From H111-94 sp034436045 (GTDB lineage: Bacteria > Chloroflexota > Ktedonobacteria > Ktedonobacterales > Ktedonobacteraceae), in assembly GCA_034436045.1 (NCBI GenBank), contig DAOTVZ010000204.1, positions 1 to 7,508 of the forward strand: a stretch of DNA of 7,508 nucleotides. Reading direction: 5' to 3'. Numbering within the stretch: position 1 is the first letter of the stretch; each line of letters opens with the position of its first letter. Shown in pieces: positions 6,506-7,508 of the stretch. The position numbers and the translations under genes were made by a program. Under the pieces are notes generated by a model. It did not search any database and was not told the DNA's origin. It saw only the letters and a program-made list of their open reading frames with translations.

Positions 6506-6532
6506 ATTATACACCAGGGCGATATATACCAG
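6506..6532 (-). promoter_or_regulatory. Promoter-like region of the peptidase-helicase gene with a tandem direct repeat
   Basis: On the minus strand a consensus TATAAT (6511 down to 6506) lies 36 bases before the start codon, and transcription would start near 6499. The -35 region is poor. Two near-identical decamers, CTGGTATATA (6532-6523) and CTGGTGTATA (6517-6508), stand 15 bases apart, the second overlapping the -10. Such an arrangement could be bound by a regulator. A further CTGGTA lies at 6485-6480. AGGA at 6480-6477 is the ribosome binding site. Confidence 0.45.
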
Positions 6533-6661
6533 AGCGAGGGCAGGACAACCGCAAGGACACAGCCCCTACAATGATACCTTTCATACTTCACCCATTTTCA
6601 TTGGAAGGGCATATCCTCGTATCTCCTCGCCCTGCTCTGGCCCACTTTGCTCTCTCTAGTC

Positions 6662-6690
6662 TTGGGCAGCGCCTGAGACTGTGCTACAAT
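6662..6690 (+). promoter_or_regulatory. Promoter of the membrane-protein gene
   Basis: TTGGGC (6662-6667) and TACAAT (6685-6690) are 17 bases apart, and TGC just before the -10 makes it an extended element. Transcription would start near 6697, leaving a leader of about 57 bases before ATG 6754. The promoter probably also serves coaX downstream. Confidence 0.5.
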
Positions 6691-6703
6691 ATAGTCAACA
6701 TAT

Positions 6704-6718
6704 CTATAAGGCTTATAG
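6704..6718. promoter_or_regulatory. Perfect dyad just downstream of the promoter, candidate operator
   Basis: CTATAAG (6704-6710) and CTTATAG (6712-6718) are exact reverse complements around one central G. At about +8 to +22 from the predicted start site, this fits a repressor operator. The one-base centre rules out a good full-length RNA hairpin, so a DNA site is more likely. The binding protein is unknown. Confidence 0.4.
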
Positions 6719-6753
6719 CGTCTGATGCTAGATGCAAAAGTTAAGAGAGAATC

Positions 6754-7434
6754 ATGGAAGCAGAAGCAATTCTCACAACAGCGAAATCCAGTGCCGAACC
6801 GCCGCACAACTGGATTGTCTACCCTCTTCTGCGCGAGAAGGTGATACTCGGCATGCTGGGCTGGCTTGGCGGCATCATTATCGGCCTCGGACTCTTCTTG
6901 CTCGTTTTCCCCATTGTTGTACCAGACAATTATGTAGCTGGTATCGCACCCGCCATCGTCAGCACCATCATCCTGGGCCTGCTCCTCTTTACCGGCCTGG
7001 GCAGCCTGTACCTGCTGATCAGCGACCTGCTACGCCTCCGTGACGCCAGCAACCATATCATCGTCATCACACCGCAGGATTTCGTTAAGCAGGAGGGTAA
7101 AAAAATCGTGCATGTGCCGCTTAGCAGTGTACGCTATATCACCACGCGCGGTGTTCCTCAACCCGATAACACGGCAGAGCGCGATAGCTCAGTGAGCGAC
7201 ATGCCCAGCGCAGGAGAAAGCATGGCCGGTTTTCTGCTTGGACGCGGGCTTATTCCCACCGGACAACGCTGGAAACGCAAGCGGCGGCGTGGCCCTATCT
7301 CGCTGGCCTTTCTCGACACCCGCACCAACACGGAAGTAGTGGTGGTGAGAGATACTTCCTATGGCGATCTGCACGCCATCGCCGCCACATTGGAAGAATA
7401 CGCCTCAGCGGCTCAGCCGATCATCCGTTCATAG
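6754..7434 (+). CDS. Two-helix membrane protein with a possible PH-like cytoplasmic domain
   Basis: I do not recognise the gene by name. The 226-residue product starts with a short soluble segment, then has two hydrophobic helices (about 30-56 and 65-90) joined by a short loop, so both ends should face the same side, probably the cytoplasm. After the helices, HIIVITPQDFVKQEGKKIVHVPLSSVRYITTRG (101-133) reads like the first strands of a bacterial PH-like domain, in which a membrane anchor is followed by a short beta barrel. A polar segment (134-170) and a basic patch WKRKRRRG (173-180) interrupt it. Then PISLAFLDTRTNTEVVVVRD (181-200) and the helix DLHAIAATLEEYASAA (205-220) would close such a fold. 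AAGAGAG (about 6743-6749) is a modest ribosome binding site. It lies 51 bases before coaX on the same strand and is probably co-transcribed. No catalytic motif is seen, and the PH-like reading is inference. Confidence 0.85.
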   Translation: MEAEAILTTAKSSAEPPHNWIVYPLLREKVILGMLGWLGGIIIGLGLFLLVFPIVVPDNYVAGIAPAIVSTIILGLLLFTGLGSLYLLISDLLRLRDASNHIIVITPQDFVKQEGKKIVHVPLSSVRYITTRGVPQPDNTAERDSSVSDMPSAGESMAGFLLGRGLIPTGQRWKRKRRRGPISLAFLDTRTNTEVVVVRDTSYGDLHAIAATLEEYASAAQPIIRS

Positions 7435-7485
7435 GAGATCGTTAGACGTAGACCACGAGAAAACACACAGAGGGGGATCGGAGCT

Positions 7486-7508
7486 ATGCTGCTCGCTATT
7501 GATATTAG
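7486..7508 (+). CDS. coaX: Probable type III pantothenate kinase, first seven codons only
   Basis: Only MLLAIDI is visible before the window ends. Type III pantothenate kinases commonly begin MLLAIDIGNTN, where the aspartate belongs to the first phosphate-binding motif of the ASKHA fold. The enzyme phosphorylates pantothenate in the first step of coenzyme A synthesis. The next codon starts with AG (Ser or Arg) rather than the usual Gly, a small mismatch. AGGGGG at 7471-7476, nine bases before the ATG, is a fair ribosome binding site. It would follow the membrane-protein gene by 51 bases. The call rests on seven residues and stays tentative. Confidence 0.5.

Noticed and set aside
6567..6572. 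TACAAT as another rightward promoter in the divergent gap
   Set aside because: It has no TG extension and no acceptable -35, and a better promoter lies at 6662-6690.
6598..6807. 69-residue minus-strand open frame in the divergent gap
   Set aside because: It overlaps the rightward promoter and the start of the membrane-protein gene and has no recognisable features.

Overview
The window looks like a chromosomal segment from a moderately GC-rich bacterium. The most likely group is Chloroflexota, perhaps Ktedonobacteria. This is inferred from a DUF2630 protein (a family I associate with Actinobacteria and Chloroflexi), from promoter-like TGnTACAAT elements and from the mix of genes; nothing here fixes the taxon. 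No rRNA, tRNA, CRISPR array, transposase or phage gene was seen.

Layout, left to right. Positions 36-674 (+) encode PurN, the glycinamide ribonucleotide transformylase of purine synthesis, with an unusual insertion near the active site. A 416-residue protein of uncertain identity (700-1950, +) follows after 25 bases. It has faint resemblance to TcmP, the three-Cys-motif partner family, and its start codon sits where transcription from an extended -10 element would begin. Positions 1951-2405 are a convergent, partly AT-rich non-coding stretch rich in inverted repeats.

Two leftward genes meet that stretch. The first is a small DUF2630 protein (2406-2657, -) with a textbook ribosome binding site, bracketed by near-identical 13-base repeats. 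The second, upstream of it on the same strand, is a 1237-residue multidomain protein (2756-6469, -). It joins an N-terminal ImmA/IrrE-type zinc metallopeptidase, a complete UvrD/Rep-type superfamily 1 helicase, and a C-terminal AddB/RecB-like nuclease fold. The nuclease fold keeps its four iron-sulfur cysteines but seems to have lost its catalytic residues. This is the most interesting object in the window.

A divergent intergenic region (6470-6753) carries a promoter-like element in each direction and a perfect dyad just downstream of the rightward one. The rightward genes are a two-helix membrane protein with a possible PH-like cytoplasmic domain (6754-7434, +) and, 51 bases later, the first codons of a probable type III pantothenate kinase (coaX), cut by the window end.

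Functionally, purN and coaX are housekeeping metabolism. The peptidase-helicase fusion suggests DNA repair, a DNA-damage response or defence, by analogy with IrrE/PprI (damage-triggered repressor cleavage) and AddAB/UvrD (DNA processing). That link is inference. No other recognisable defence gene lies beside it.
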